Notes: generated by a model from the letters alone, not told the origin. DNA of 64,000 bases from Citrobacter amalonaticus (GCF_002918555.1 NZ_PQMB01000003.1:62491-126490); one strand, 5' to 3'; numbered from the stretch's first letter, positions 1-9,003 are shown. Program-made: numbers and translations.

Positions 1-435
1 TTATCATACAGATCAATGGTGAGAATGAATGAAGGGGATGCGGCGGAAAGTAATGTCATGGATGTCACACTGCCGGAAGCTGCGATACTTTCAGTGTCGA
101 TCGCCGAAAATTTACTCAATCTTATCAGTGGATTACAGGTTTATCCCGCAACAATGCTGGAGAATATCCGCCTGACTAAAGGACTGATTCTTTCTGAGTC
201 AATAATGATGGCCCTGGCAAAAGATATTGGCCGTTCAGAAGCTCACCATCTTCTCTATGAAGCGGCAATGGAATCGGTGCGACATCACTCTTCATTCTCC
301 GACTGCATCCGTAATCAACTCACCAAAGCGAAAATAAACGTCTCCATTGATATCGAAAGTCTGTTGGACGAAACACGTTATATTGGTGAAGCGGTAAACT
401 GTGTGGAGTATGTTTTGCAAAATTTAAAACATTAA
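1..435 (+). CDS. Fumarase/aspartase-superfamily lyase, C-terminal part (5' partial)
   Basis: The reading frame is open from the first base, so only the last 144 residues are seen. The motif GLQVYPATMLENI followed by LTKGLILSESIMMALA and a GRSEAHHLLYEA segment is typical of the C-terminal domain of the adenylosuccinate lyase / argininosuccinate lyase / 3-carboxymuconate cycloisomerase superfamily. These enzymes are cytoplasmic homotetramers that catalyse beta-eliminations or related cycloisomerisations. The signature loop that would help identify the substrate lies upstream of the window, so the reaction cannot be named. The gene converges on a LysR regulator and is separated from it by a symmetrical hairpin. 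Family assignment is fairly safe; the exact enzyme is not. Confidence 0.75.
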   Translation, partial: LSYRSMVRMNEGDAAESNVMDVTLPEAAILSVSIAENLLNLISGLQVYPATMLENIRLTKGLILSESIMMALAKDIGRSEAHHLLYEAAMESVRHHSSFSDCIRNQLTKAKINVSIDIESLLDETRYIGEAVNCVEYVLQNLKH

Positions 436-470
436 CCTGCAGTCGCTCCCTTTATTCAGAATGAATCTGT

Positions 471-495
471 AAGCCCGATACTCACTCTCGGGCTT
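471..495. terminator. Bidirectional hairpin between lyase and LysR genes
   Basis: A perfect 8-bp inverted repeat, AAGCCCGA / TCGGGCTT, with a 9-nt loop lies between the convergent lyase and LysR genes. There is no long T run, so termination strength is uncertain. The position between convergent genes fits a shared terminator. Confidence 0.55.
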
Positions 496-543
496 ACATT
501 GTTGTAACGCATTGTCTGACGATCGCTTCGCGATCGGCGCAAA

Positions 544-1467
544 CTATTTGAAAGCAGGCTTAAATACCCTGGTCTGAGCGGTGATAAAATCGATATAATC
601 CATACAGAAAGGATTAATGCTATTAAGCAGCGAAAAAAACATCATTTCATCATAAATATCGATATCAATATCTTTTATTATAAAATTATCCTGAGCACGG
701 TTGGCGAGAGGAAAATCAGGAACTAAACACAATCCCAGGTTTTCGCTAACAAAGCTCAGCGCAACCAGCGAATCAGAAACCTCTGCAACCACATTAATTT
801 TTATACCAGCCTCTGAAAATACCTTTTTTACCTTTGATGAAAGGATATTCCTTGACGTGTGCATAATTACGTTTCTGAAATTAAAATCACTCAATTCAAT
901 TTTATCTTTCTTTGCCAGTTCGTGATTTTTATGCATCAGGCAAACAATTTTAGACTTGAATATTGGGTGAGAAGATAACTCAGCGGTTCGGTTATTGATA
1001 TCGGCATTTGCTAAAGCAATGTCTGCTCGCCCCTCTCTGATTTCATTTAACATATCAACTGAGTTAACCACTGAGAAGTTAACTTTTACATTATTTCTCT
1101 CTTTAATATAGCGGGCTGTCAAAGGGGCTAAAAACGAATACGCTATGGTAGGCGTGGTAATCACTCTGATTATTTGAGATGAATGGTTAGCCCAGTTATT
1201 TTCATCAATTCTTTGCAGGGAAGAGAATATGTTTAATATTTCTTCATAAAAGAAAAGAGCTTCCTTCGTGGGGGTTATTCTGCCTTTATCTCTGGTAAAA
1301 AGCACTTTCCCTGATTTTTCTTCAATATTGGCGATGACCTTACTTACCGCTGGCTGGCTGATCCCTAAGTATTCTGCTGCCTGGGTGACAGAGCCTTTTT
1401 CTATAAGGGCTTTGATAATTTCAAAGTCTCTGAATGATGCCCAGCGCACTGACAGGTTTTTTTTCAT
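544..1467 (-). CDS. LysR-family transcriptional regulator
   Basis: A 307-residue protein with an N-terminal winged helix-turn-helix (FRDFEIIKALIEKGSVTQAA, then LGISQPAVSKVI, about residues 10-50) and a LysR substrate-binding domain over the remaining length. The length is normal for the family. The ATG at 1467 is preferred over a start 36 bases further upstream because GGGAAG lies just before it and the HTH then starts at the usual distance from the N terminus. LysR proteins bind DNA as tetramers and respond to a small coinducer. The neighbouring lyase is a possible target, but the two genes converge and share no promoter. The effector is unknown. Confidence 0.85.
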   Translation of the reverse strand: MKKNLSVRWASFRDFEIIKALIEKGSVTQAAEYLGISQPAVSKVIANIEEKSGKVLFTRDKGRITPTKEALFFYEEILNIFSSLQRIDENNWANHSSQIIRVITTPTIAYSFLAPLTARYIKERNNVKVNFSVVNSVDMLNEIREGRADIALANADINNRTAELSSHPIFKSKIVCLMHKNHELAKKDKIELSDFNFRNVIMHTSRNILSSKVKKVFSEAGIKINVVAEVSDSLVALSFVSENLGLCLVPDFPLANRAQDNFIIKDIDIDIYDEMMFFSLLNSINPFCMDYIDFITAQTRVFKPAFK

Positions 1468-2092
1468 TTTTTCTTCCCACCGCAGAGATAAAGTTTGACG
1501 CAATCCAACTCGAATAGCATTTTCAGATCCTGTCCCTTAACTTTCACCATCGCCTGCAATTCTATCATATTTCGACATGATTACACGACGTCAAAGTGGA
1601 TTCGGTAACCCCTCCGTGCGGTCGCGCCTTCCGGGCTTTTACCTGCTAACGCGCAGGATGTTGCCTTAAATATTGTTGCCTGTTTTTAGCCCGATTATCT
1701 CTCCCGCACACTGTTGAGCGCTATTTTTAAAATCGCAACGATTTCACGGTTGACTGTGCAGCCGTAAATAGACCCGCTTTAGCTCCATGCACTGTTGAGA
1801 TCCCGGTCATTGACCCTGGCTCAAAATCAGTGCAGCACAAAACACGGCCACCATCCGCTGCGAAAATCGGTTATTAATTTTTGCATGGGTTTGCCCGGGT
1901 GAAGCTGTTCGTGTGAGATGGGGAATATCAATACGGATACCAACCTGCGGAATATTCCGGCTGAGTGAATAAAGCGGTAATAGCCTGGAAATAATAATAC
2001 CGGTGAAATAAAGGAACGGGCCAATCACAGAGTCCTGCTGGAAATAGCCCGTTCAGACATATTAGCTATCAGTTTTTTGCAACAGCGTCCTT
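1468..2092. other. Gene-poor gap with unassigned remnants
   Basis: About 600 bases without a convincing gene. The minus strand holds two overlapping short frames (about 1807-2028) with hydrophobic starts and no recognisable domain or clear ribosome-binding site. They look like decayed coding material, possibly from a mobile element, but I could not identify a parent. The LysR promoter should lie in the part next to 1467. Confidence 0.4.
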
Positions 2093-2488
2093 TCAGGCTG
2101 TAGCAAAAGCCAGACCTTCATCCTCCCAGCCTTTAATCCCCCCAATCATTATTTTCACCGGGCGACCGAGCTGAGCCAACTTCAGCGCCGCGCGATCGGC
2201 GCCATTACAGTGAGGCCCGGCACAATACACGACAAACAGGGTATCTCTTGACCATTGATCTAAGGACTCCGTATTTATCAGCCGATGAGGGAGATGAAGC
2301 GCTCCGGGTATATGGCAACGGGCAAAACTCTCTGCGCTACCCACCACATGTAAAAGGACAAAATCTTTTTCACCAGCGGCCATTGCAGAATGTACGTCGG
2401 AACAGTCAGTCTCCATGCTAAGACGCTGCTGGAAATGGGCGATGGCTTCTTCAGGCGTGGCGGCTGAAATATCAGTGACAGTACTCAT
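2093..2488 (-). CDS. Rhodanese-like single-domain protein
   Basis: A 131-residue cytoplasmic protein. Residues about 20-130 show the rhodanese pattern: a GSAESFARCHIPGALHLP segment (CH2A-like), then VVYCAGPHCNGADRAA with the active-site loop beginning at Cys89 and a second Cys at 94, and a final IGGIKGWEDEGL. Such domains transfer sulfane sulfur or bind persulfides. The start at 2488 has AGAGG about 10 bases upstream; an in-frame start 24 bases further out is possible. The gene is divergent from an FtrA-type regulator, and the two start codons are only 84 bases apart, so the regulator may control it. The physiological sulfur donor is unknown. Confidence 0.85.
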   Translation of the reverse strand: MSTVTDISAATPEEAIAHFQQRLSMETDCSDVHSAMAAGEKDFVLLHVVGSAESFARCHIPGALHLPHRLINTESLDQWSRDTLFVVYCAGPHCNGADRAALKLAQLGRPVKIMIGGIKGWEDEGLAFATA

Positions 2489-2572
2489 TTTATCTTTTCC
2501 TCTTGTGGTCAAATCCGCTGTTGTGTTACCTCTTATCTCATCAAATAATTGCCATCAAAACAGCCGCTGACC

Positions 2573-3625
2573 ATGACAGATTCCACCAAAATCACGACAA
2601 CTTTTTCTCGTCCGCTGGTCGTTGTCCTCGCCTATGACGGGCTATGTACTTTCGAGTTTGGGGTCGCAGTGGAGGTTTTTGGGCTTCCCCGCCCGGAACT
2701 GGGAGATAGCTGGTATCGTTTTGCGGTTGCGTCTGTTGATCAAGGTGAGTTGCAGGCAACCGGAGGGATCCGCATCGTCGTTGATGGCGGGTATGAATTG
2801 CTTCAGGAGGCAGACACGATTGTCGTTCCTGGCTGGCGCGGGGTGAACTCACCTGTCCCGAAAGCATTATGCGATGCGCTTCGGGCAGCACATCAACGCG
2901 GTTGCCGGGTGATATCCATCTGTTCCGGTGTCTTTGTACTGGCTGCGGCAGGTTTGCTGGACGGGCGTAAGGCGACGACACACTGGCGCTACACCAGCGA
3001 ACTCCAGCAGCGTTTCCCGGCAATAAACGTTGTGGACGATGTGCTCTATGTCGGTGACGACGCATTACTGACTTCAGCCGGTAGCGCTGCCGGGATTGAT
3101 TTGTGTCTGCATGTGGTACGCAGCGACTTTGGTCTTGATGTTGCCAATAATGTGGCTCGCCGCCTGGTCCTTCAGCCTCACAGGGACGGTAGCCAGACCC
3201 AGCAACAGCTTCGCCCTGTCGCCCGCAGTCGGGAAAGCCAGCGTTTTGGCCTTCTGCTTGACTGGCTACATCATAATATCGCCGGGAAGCACACCCTTGA
3301 TTCTCTGGCCAGCCATGTCGGTATGAGCCCCCGAACGCTGACCCGTCGATTTCAGGAATCAACGGGACTCACCCCTGCCCGCTGGCTGATGAATGAACGA
3401 CTCAACCGCGCACAGCAGGCGCTCAGTACTTCCCATTTCAGTATTGAGCAAATAGCTCAGCAAACGGGGTTCGGCAGTGCTAACGCTCTGCGCTACCACT
3501 TTCACCAACGATTTGGCATCAGTCCGCAGACGTTACGCAAGATGCGTACTCCTCAACCCGAATTCACCAACAGAAAACGAGAAGCCACGGGCTTAGTCGC
3601 CATCTCTGAACATAAAGATGATTAA
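2573..3625 (+). CDS. ftrA: FtrA/GlxA-type AraC transcriptional regulator with DJ-1/PfpI domain
   Basis: A 350-residue two-domain regulator. Residues about 15-180 form a DJ-1/PfpI class-I glutamine-amidotransferase-like domain, with the nucleophile-elbow motif SICSGVFVLAAAGLLDG and a following TTHW. Residues about 220-320 form an AraC-type double helix-turn-helix (LASHVGMSPRTLTRRF, then IAQQTGFGSANALRYHF). The ATG at 2573 is chosen; an in-frame TTG 24 bases upstream is less likely. In this family the N-terminal domain is thought to sense a ligand rather than act as a protease. The divergent rhodanese gene is the obvious candidate target. The family call is firm; the exact name ftrA is by resemblance. 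Confidence 0.85.
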   Translation: MTDSTKITTTFSRPLVVVLAYDGLCTFEFGVAVEVFGLPRPELGDSWYRFAVASVDQGELQATGGIRIVVDGGYELLQEADTIVVPGWRGVNSPVPKALCDALRAAHQRGCRVISICSGVFVLAAAGLLDGRKATTHWRYTSELQQRFPAINVVDDVLYVGDDALLTSAGSAAGIDLCLHVVRSDFGLDVANNVARRLVLQPHRDGSQTQQQLRPVARSRESQRFGLLLDWLHHNIAGKHTLDSLASHVGMSPRTLTRRFQESTGLTPARWLMNERLNRAQQALSTSHFSIEQIAQQTGFGSANALRYHFHQRFGISPQTLRKMRTPQPEFTNRKREATGLVAISEHKDD

Positions 3626-4479
3626 AATGGCAGGTTACGCCGATACGCGAAAATAATATTCCTGGCGACCGATATAACTTGACCGTTTGGTCAAAAACAT
3701 CAAATCTGACGGTTTGCTGTCAGGGGGCAAATAACGTCAAATTGATGATATCGTCATCGCCGGAAGTCAGTGAAGGGATATATACGGCGACTTTAAAAAC
3801 ATTCATCCTTTCCTGACGTCCACCCCTGATATTATTAATAAACGTTTTCCATACCTGATACAATTATGCAACTCAACAACAACCGGTCAATTCTTAATCA
3901 ATCACGTAATAATTCCTCAGGGATGGCAGAGGAATATCCCGAATAATTCTGTACGGTGATTGATGAATCGCCTGAAAAGGAAATATCTCGCCTTGCTAAT
4001 GAGAAACAGCATCCCGATAAAATATAACACATTGAAATGTAATACATTAAAATAAAACACACTGCTTTACACTGAGTTTTCCCACCCGGCTAAATCAATG
4101 AAAAAGTGTGAACTACATCCAGCAAAATACCGATATTATGAGAAGAATGAGGATAAGAAAACCAGGGCTAACCGGGAAGAGTAACGTATTTTTATGTAAT
4201 TTACCGGTGATTTTTTAGACAACCTGAAAAGATTAAATTCTTAGGCATGTAATCATTTCGGCCAAAATTACCAATTTTAATTTTCTATTTCCTCATACCT
4301 GAAATCGATTTCTGCGAGATGTACAGACAGTAAGCGAGCGGCAGGTTGTGCGTTATTAATCACACTTTAACGTAAGTTATTTATCGCTTTTGGAATTCAA
4401 TGATTTCGGTCATTTTTCATATCAAATTCGCCACCTATCTTATCGGTATTCATAGAGATGATCGACTAAGGGGAAATAT
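3626..4479. other. Long non-coding gap with operator-like palindromes
   Basis: About 850 AT-rich bases with no convincing gene on either strand. Near the left end are two inverted repeats (listed separately). The last 100 bases must carry the promoter and leader of the yjiH operon, whose start is preceded by AGGGGAAATAT. No transposase remnant or tRNA was recognised. Confidence 0.5.
3679..3721. promoter_or_regulatory. Pair of operator-like inverted repeats
   Basis: A perfect palindrome TTGACC-GTTT-GGTCAA occupies 3679-3694. About 10 bases further on is a second inverted repeat, CTGAC-GGTTTGCT-GTCAG, which shares the GGTTTG core. The shape suits a dimeric repressor of the TetR class, but no TetR gene and no start codon lie close by. 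Observation only. Confidence 0.3.
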
Positions 4480-5196
4480 ATGAATGTAAACACTGATGAA
4501 CATAAGGTGGGGCCGGGTGCATATTTTGCTCTTGCATTTGCCGTGGTCTTTTTTTCCGGATTACTCGGCGGCCAGGAGTGGTACGGCGTTTTCGATTTCA
4601 CGACGCTAAACGGTACGTTCGGCAGAGTCGTCAGCAAAGCGAGCCTTGAAGGGGATACGCTGGTCACCGCAACGAGCGCGTTCAGGGGAACCGGCGGTAC
4701 CGGCGCAATGGATGGTTTTCTGTTTGCACTTGGGCTTATTCCGGCGGTGATGTTTGCCCTGGGCATGATAAATGTTCTGGAGCATTATGGCGCTCTCCGT
4801 GCCGCACGTCGCCTGTTAACTCCGATGTTGCGCCCGCTCCTGGGTATTCCTGGGACCACCGGCCTTGCTTTAATCGGCAGTTTGCAAAGTACCGATGTCG
4901 GTGCGTCACTGACGCGCAACCTGGCAGATGAAGGCCAAATCAGCGAGAAAGAAAAAGATGTCTTCGCTATGTTTCAATTTTCCGCAGGTGCAATGATCAC
5001 TAACTTTTTTTCCTCCGGTGCGATCCTCTTTACGTTAATCGCCGTTGATGGTTCTACGGCTGTTCCGACCTCTATCGGGGCGTGTCTTGCGGTGATGTTT
5101 ATCATGAAAATCGTGGGCGCTAACCTGATGCGTCTGCTCCTGACCTTTACGGATAAAGATGTCGCTATGAAAACTGACACCAAAGGAGAAGCATGA
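4480..5196 (+). CDS. yjiH: YjiH-family membrane protein (nucleoside-recognition/Gate fold)
   Basis: A 238-residue inner-membrane protein with several hydrophobic helices (about residues 13-30, 78-98, 125-140, 165-190, 195-220). It contains the family's GSLQSTDVGASLTRNLADEG and FQFSAGAMITNFFSSGAIL segments, which resemble the Gate domain of nucleoside-recognition and spore-maturation membrane proteins. In E. coli, yjiH and yjiG lie together beside iadA, an isoaspartyl dipeptidase. Here the third gene encodes an M20 peptidase instead. The start is supported by AGGGGAAA. The stop overlaps the yjiG start (ATGATG), so the two are probably translationally coupled and form one transporter. The substrate is unproven; a peptide or N-acyl amino acid is my inference from the downstream hydrolase. 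Confidence 0.8.
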   Translation: MNVNTDEHKVGPGAYFALAFAVVFFSGLLGGQEWYGVFDFTTLNGTFGRVVSKASLEGDTLVTATSAFRGTGGTGAMDGFLFALGLIPAVMFALGMINVLEHYGALRAARRLLTPMLRPLLGIPGTTGLALIGSLQSTDVGASLTRNLADEGQISEKEKDVFAMFQFSAGAMITNFFSSGAILFTLIAVDGSTAVPTSIGACLAVMFIMKIVGANLMRLLLTFTDKDVAMKTDTKGEA

Positions 5197-5660
5197 TGAA
5201 TACGCAAAATTCCAACCCGGTGATCACGGATGTTTTCGTCGCTGGCGCCCGGAAAGGCTGGAACATAGCCACCAGCAGTACACTGCCCAATGTCGTGATG
5301 GCATTCATTATCATTAAAGCACTGGAATTAACGGGAGCGCTGAAGGGCCTGGGGCTTATTTTCGCGCCGCTGATGGGATTATTTGGACTCCCCGGTGAAG
5401 CAGCCGCGGTGCTTATCGGCGGATGGATGTCGATGGGAGGGGGAATTGGTGTCGCCATCGGTTTGTTTGATAAAGGTATTATCAGCGGTGAACATCTGGC
5501 GATCCTCGCCCCTGCGATTTACCTGATGGGCTCTCAGGTTCAATATCTGGGTCGTATCCTTGGGGTGATCGGTACCCGAGCCAAACGTATTCCCCTGATG
5601 ATTGGTATCTCCGTGCTGAACGCATTTATCGCCATGTTGCTGATGCGCATTATTGTATAG
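5193..5660 (+). CDS. yjiG: YjiG-family membrane protein, partner of YjiH
   Basis: A 155-residue hydrophobic protein with about four membrane segments and the family features STLPNVVMAFIIIKALE, LIGGWMSMGGGIGVAIGLFD and PAIYLMGSQVQYLGR. Its length matches E. coli YjiG. It starts within the stop codon of yjiH and ends 13 bases before the peptidase gene, so all three are very likely one transcript. YjiH and YjiG together probably make one gated membrane unit. An ATG three bases downstream (5196) is an equally possible start. Confidence 0.8.
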   Translation: MMNTQNSNPVITDVFVAGARKGWNIATSSTLPNVVMAFIIIKALELTGALKGLGLIFAPLMGLFGLPGEAAAVLIGGWMSMGGGIGVAIGLFDKGIISGEHLAILAPAIYLMGSQVQYLGRILGVIGTRAKRIPLMIGISVLNAFIAMLLMRIIV

Positions 5661-5673
5661 ATAAGGAAGTCAT

Positions 5674-6786
5674 ATGAACCTTGAGCGCTATATTGAAGAA
5701 CTTGAAACACTCGTCAACGTGGATTGCGGCACGCAGACGCTGGAAGGCGTGGCGCTGGTTGCCGAACGACTCCAGACGTTGTGGCTACAGGAAGGCTGGA
5801 ATGTCGAGCAGGTTAATCTCGGCGACCAGGTTGGCCCGGCTTTACTGGTCACGAACAAGCCGCAGACGATACACTTTGACGTTCTGCTTGTTGGTCATCT
5901 GGATACCGTCTTTCCCCCAGGAACCGTCGCCGAACGCCCAATGAGCCGCGATACGGAACGGCTTTACGGCCCGGGCGTTTCAGACATGAAGAGTGGATTA
6001 TTAAATATTTTGTGGGCGATTCGCGAGCTGGATGAAGCTGACAAATCCCGTCTCAGCATCGCCATCGCCATGAACCCCGACGAAGAAACCGGCTCAGTAT
6101 GGTCTCATGAGTGGATTGGCGAACTGGCAAAACGCTCGCGCGTCGTGCTTGTCTGCGAAGCCGCGCGTGCGGACGGTTCTCTGGTTAAAGCGCGTAAAGG
6201 CATGGCGGGATATCACCTGACCTTCAAAGGTAAAGCGGCTCATGCCGGAAACGATCCCGAAAAAGGCCGTTCGGCGATAACCGCTCTCGGTAACAGTATC
6301 ATTGCCATCAACGCGCTGGCGGATATATCGCGAGGAACCACGCTAAATATTGGGGTGATCAAAGGGGGAAGCGCAGCAAATGTGGTGGCTGACGAAGCAT
6401 TTGCAGAGCTTGACGTTCGTTTCTGGGAAAATGAAGAGTACGCGCGGATAAGCCAGAGCCTGGAAAAAATGTGCCGCGAGGGTTTTCTTGAAGGCGTAAC
6501 GACCTCCCTGGAGCAGGTAAATCACAAACCGGCAATGTCGGTGAATGAGAAAACAGCATCCTTGATTTCTCTGGTGGAAAAAGCGGGTGAAGAAGAAGGT
6601 ATCCCGATTACCTGGCAAGCGGTCGGCGGCGGCAGTGATGCGAACCACACCGCTGCACTGGGTATTCCTACCCTCGACGGCCTCGGTCCGGTAGGCGCTG
6701 GTTTTCACAGCGCAGAGGAATATTTGCAGACAGACTCCATCATTCCGCGTATTCGCCTGTTACGTCGAATAATTTCGATGCTCTGA
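5674..6786 (+). CDS. M20-family metallopeptidase (glutamate carboxypeptidase-like)
   Basis: A 370-residue di-zinc hydrolase. Metal-ligand and catalytic residues are all present: H75 and D77 in VGHLDT, bridging D104 in GVSDMKSG, catalytic E137 with E138 in NPDEETGS, E162 in VCEAA, and a C-terminal His in GAGFHSAEE. A dimerisation/lid domain fills the middle (about 175-290). No signal peptide is visible, so it acts in the cytoplasm. The pattern is closest to the carboxypeptidase G2 branch, which removes a C-terminal glutamate or hydrolyses N-acyl amino acids. It follows yjiG by 13 bases, with AAGGAAG before the start. The likely role is to cleave whatever YjiHG imports. The substrate is inferred, not shown. 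Confidence 0.85.
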   Translation: MNLERYIEELETLVNVDCGTQTLEGVALVAERLQTLWLQEGWNVEQVNLGDQVGPALLVTNKPQTIHFDVLLVGHLDTVFPPGTVAERPMSRDTERLYGPGVSDMKSGLLNILWAIRELDEADKSRLSIAIAMNPDEETGSVWSHEWIGELAKRSRVVLVCEAARADGSLVKARKGMAGYHLTFKGKAAHAGNDPEKGRSAITALGNSIIAINALADISRGTTLNIGVIKGGSAANVVADEAFAELDVRFWENEEYARISQSLEKMCREGFLEGVTTSLEQVNHKPAMSVNEKTASLISLVEKAGEEEGIPITWQAVGGGSDANHTAALGIPTLDGLGPVGAGFHSAEEYLQTDSIIPRIRLLRRIISML

Positions 6787-6802
6787 CAGATATCCATGCG
6801 AT

Positions 6803-6837
6803 CCTGAACCGGGGAGAATTTTGCTCCCTGGTTCAGG
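6803..6837 (+). terminator. Long hairpin after the M20 peptidase gene
   Basis: CCTGAACC pairs perfectly with GGTTCAGG and the stem continues inward through GGGGAG / CTCCCT with one G-T pair, giving about 14 bp around a 7-nt loop. It lies 17 bases after the peptidase stop. There is no T tract, so it may be a Rho-dependent or RNA-stabilising element rather than a classical terminator. Confidence 0.55.
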
Positions 6838-7425
6838 GAGAATAACCCCCCCGTCGTTATCGTACCAGGATTTTTGCTCCTGAAATGACATGGTTATCCC
6901 TGAAAATACAAGGTGCTTGCCGGATTGTTTTAGCTGCCTGAGCATCCGTTGGTGCTGTCATGCAATCATGGCACCCTGCGTAGCCGCCAGGCTATACGCA
7001 ATGGTTGCTGATTTTTCTGTGCTACCAACAAGGGAAAACCCGACTATTCTGTTATTTCTGCTTCCGTAGTGAGCGGTTCCCTCGACGACTAATTATCCAT
7101 AATTGAATAAAAATCACACTTTCTTTATCTGACGCGTGATCTTATTCACAATGAAGAGGTTAACTATTGCCCAATGGAATCGGTACCATTAATGTGGTTG
7201 TAGAGGAGTTTAATTTGTTGAAAGTGCCAGGAGTCAAGACAGAACATGGAATAGCACCTTGTACTATCTCGACTCTGCCGTACCGCCATTCCCCAAACGT
7301 ATCCGAGGCAAAAAACGGAAAAACAGCGATTCAGATGTGTGGTGGGAGCCGCTGGTAGTCATACTGCTTCAGATAAGAAGGGGATTTCCACTGTCAGATA
7401 ATCTTCGCAGAATGGACACTCGCCA
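6838..7425. other. Leader/promoter gap before TRAP operon
   Basis: Nearly 600 bases with no convincing gene; a 63-codon frame at 7167-7358 begins with TTG and has no recognisable domain. The gap carries a CRP-like site (listed separately) and must contain the TRAP promoter. The untranslated stretch is long for a simple promoter. Confidence 0.45.
7132..7153 (+). promoter_or_regulatory. Candidate CRP site
   Basis: CGTGA-TCTTAT-TCACA (7135-7150) matches nine of the ten conserved positions of the CRP consensus TGTGA-N6-TCACA. It lies about 275 bases upstream of the TRAP binding-protein gene. Catabolite control of a carbohydrate-acid transporter would be expected, but the distance is large and no promoter was confirmed. 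Confidence 0.35.
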
Positions 7426-8448
7426 ATGAAAAAAATAACGAACATCTTTACCTCCGCCCTGATTGCCACCTCGCTGTCAATTGGCTATCTGGCTACCGCG
7501 GGAGCCGCTGATATCAGTTCTCGTTCACTCAAAATGCCGCTGGTTAACGCGCTGGATCACCCTCAGGGACTGGGTGCTAAAGCGTTTGCCGATGAAGTGG
7601 AAAAAAATAGCGACGGTAAAATTAAGATCAAGATTTTCGCGAACGGCGTGCTTGGCGGTGAACAACAGGTGGCCTCCGCCATGCAGGGCGGTACCATTGA
7701 ACTGTCGATGATGTCTCCGGCCCAGCTGGTCGGCACCATACCGGAATTTGTCGTGCTCGACTTCCCGTTCTCCTTCAAGAATGAAGCACAGGCCGATGCG
7801 GTACTGGACGGACCGTTGGGAGAAAAACTGATGACCTATATGCCGGATAAAGGTTGGGTCGGCCTGGCCTACATGGAGCAGGGCTATCGCAGCGTCAGCA
7901 ATAATAAACGTCCGGTCAACACCCGGGAGGATCTGCAGGGACTGAAGATCAGAACCATCCTTAATCCGCTGTATATTGACATGTTCAAGGCGCTGGGCGT
8001 CAACGCCATTCCAATGCCAATGCCGGAGCTGTACACCGCCCTGGAAACCAAAACGGTGGACGGTCAGGAAAACCCGGAAACCACTCTGGACGCCAACAAG
8101 CTGTATGAAGTACAGAAATACTTCAGCGGTACGCGTCATATCTACAACCCGCAGATGCTGATGGTCAGTAAGAAGCTGTGGGATAAACTGTCCGAAGATG
8201 AGAAGAAAATCTTCCAGGACGCTTCCTATGTTGCCCGTGACGTACAGCGCAAGGCAGCCCGCGAGATGACCGAAAAAGCCAGAACTAATCTGATCGCCCA
8301 CGGCGTACAGTTAAACGAACTGCCTCCTGAAGAGCTGGCTAAGATGAAGGAAATCGTACAACCCGTCACCGACAAATATGCCGCCGAACTGGATCCCGAG
8401 TTAATTGCCCTGTTCAAGCAGGAGCTTGAGCGTACCAATAACCTGTAA
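7426..8448 (+). CDS. TRAP transporter periplasmic substrate-binding protein (DctP family)
   Basis: A 340-residue secreted protein with a classical signal peptide (about residues 1-28, ending near AGAA). It shows the DctP family core: GAKAFADEVEKNSDGKIKIK, GGEQQVASAMQGGTIE, then DLQGLKIRT with the Arg that usually clamps the substrate carboxylate, and ELYTALETKTVDGQENP. It captures an organic acid in the periplasm and hands it to the QM permease encoded downstream. It resembles the sugar-acid branch in general form, but the ligand cannot be read from sequence. A hairpin-rich spacer of about 80 bases separates it from the small permease gene, a common way of keeping binding protein more abundant than permease. 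Confidence 0.88.
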   Translation: MKKITNIFTSALIATSLSIGYLATAGAADISSRSLKMPLVNALDHPQGLGAKAFADEVEKNSDGKIKIKIFANGVLGGEQQVASAMQGGTIELSMMSPAQLVGTIPEFVVLDFPFSFKNEAQADAVLDGPLGEKLMTYMPDKGWVGLAYMEQGYRSVSNNKRPVNTREDLQGLKIRTILNPLYIDMFKALGVNAIPMPMPELYTALETKTVDGQENPETTLDANKLYEVQKYFSGTRHIYNPQMLMVSKKLWDKLSEDEKKIFQDASYVARDVQRKAAREMTEKARTNLIAHGVQLNELPPEELAKMKEIVQPVTDKYAAELDPELIALFKQELERTNNL

Positions 8449-8529
8449 CCCTCAGCGCGGTGACGCGAAGACGTCACCGCGTTTCCTCCCTGCGCAAATT
8501 GCTCTGATGTTTACAGGAGTGGGTAAACA

Positions 8530-9003
8530 ATGAAAGAGATCGAAAGATATCTGCTGCGTATTATTGATATCATTGTGGTCGGCTGCTTCTTTGTCATGAC
8601 TGCCGTGGTGTTCGTGAACGTCATTCTGCGCTATGCCTTCAACTCAGGAATTACCTCCTCAGAAGAGCTATCGCGCCTGTGCTTTGTCTGGCTGACGTTC
8701 CTCGGTGCAATACTGGCAATGAAAGAAAATGCGCATATTCGCGTTGATTCCTTTGTCAGACGACTGTCGGCGCGCGGCAGGAAAAGCTGTGCGGTGATTA
8801 CCAACGTATTGATCATCTACGTTTGCTGGCTGCTGTTTGACGGCAGTCTGACCCAAACGCTAATTAATCTTGATACCCAATCCCCGGCCTTAGGGATCCC
8901 TATGGCGTTTTTATACATTACCGGCGCGATATCCAGCGTAGGTATCATCATTTATGCCCTAAGGAACCTCTACCAGCTGCATAAATCGATGAACATAGAT
9001 TAG
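8530..9003 (+). CDS. TRAP transporter small permease subunit (DctQ family)
   Basis: A 157-residue protein with four membrane helices (about residues 12-35, 50-68, 92-110, 128-148). It carries the DctQ hallmark SEELSRLCFVWLTFLGAILA, followed by a charged ENAHIRVDSF loop. It pairs with the large DctM-type subunit encoded 31 bases downstream to form the sodium-driven transporter. The start has ACAGGAGTGGG upstream. Confidence 0.88.
   Translation: MKEIERYLLRIIDIIVVGCFFVMTAVVFVNVILRYAFNSGITSSEELSRLCFVWLTFLGAILAMKENAHIRVDSFVRRLSARGRKSCAVITNVLIIYVCWLLFDGSLTQTLINLDTQSPALGIPMAFLYITGAISSVGIIIYALRNLYQLHKSMNID

Noticed and set aside
1807-2028. Short minus-strand frames, possible transposase fragment
   Set aside because: I could not match them to any transposase family and saw no terminal inverted repeats, so no insertion sequence is claimed.
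4347-4366. CRP-like TGTGC ... TCACA before yjiH
   Set aside because: The spacer between half sites is 8 bases instead of 6, so it does not fit the consensus.
7167-7358. 63-codon frame upstream of the TRAP operon
   Set aside because: It begins with TTG, has no clear ribosome-binding site and no recognisable domain; it lies in a promoter gap.
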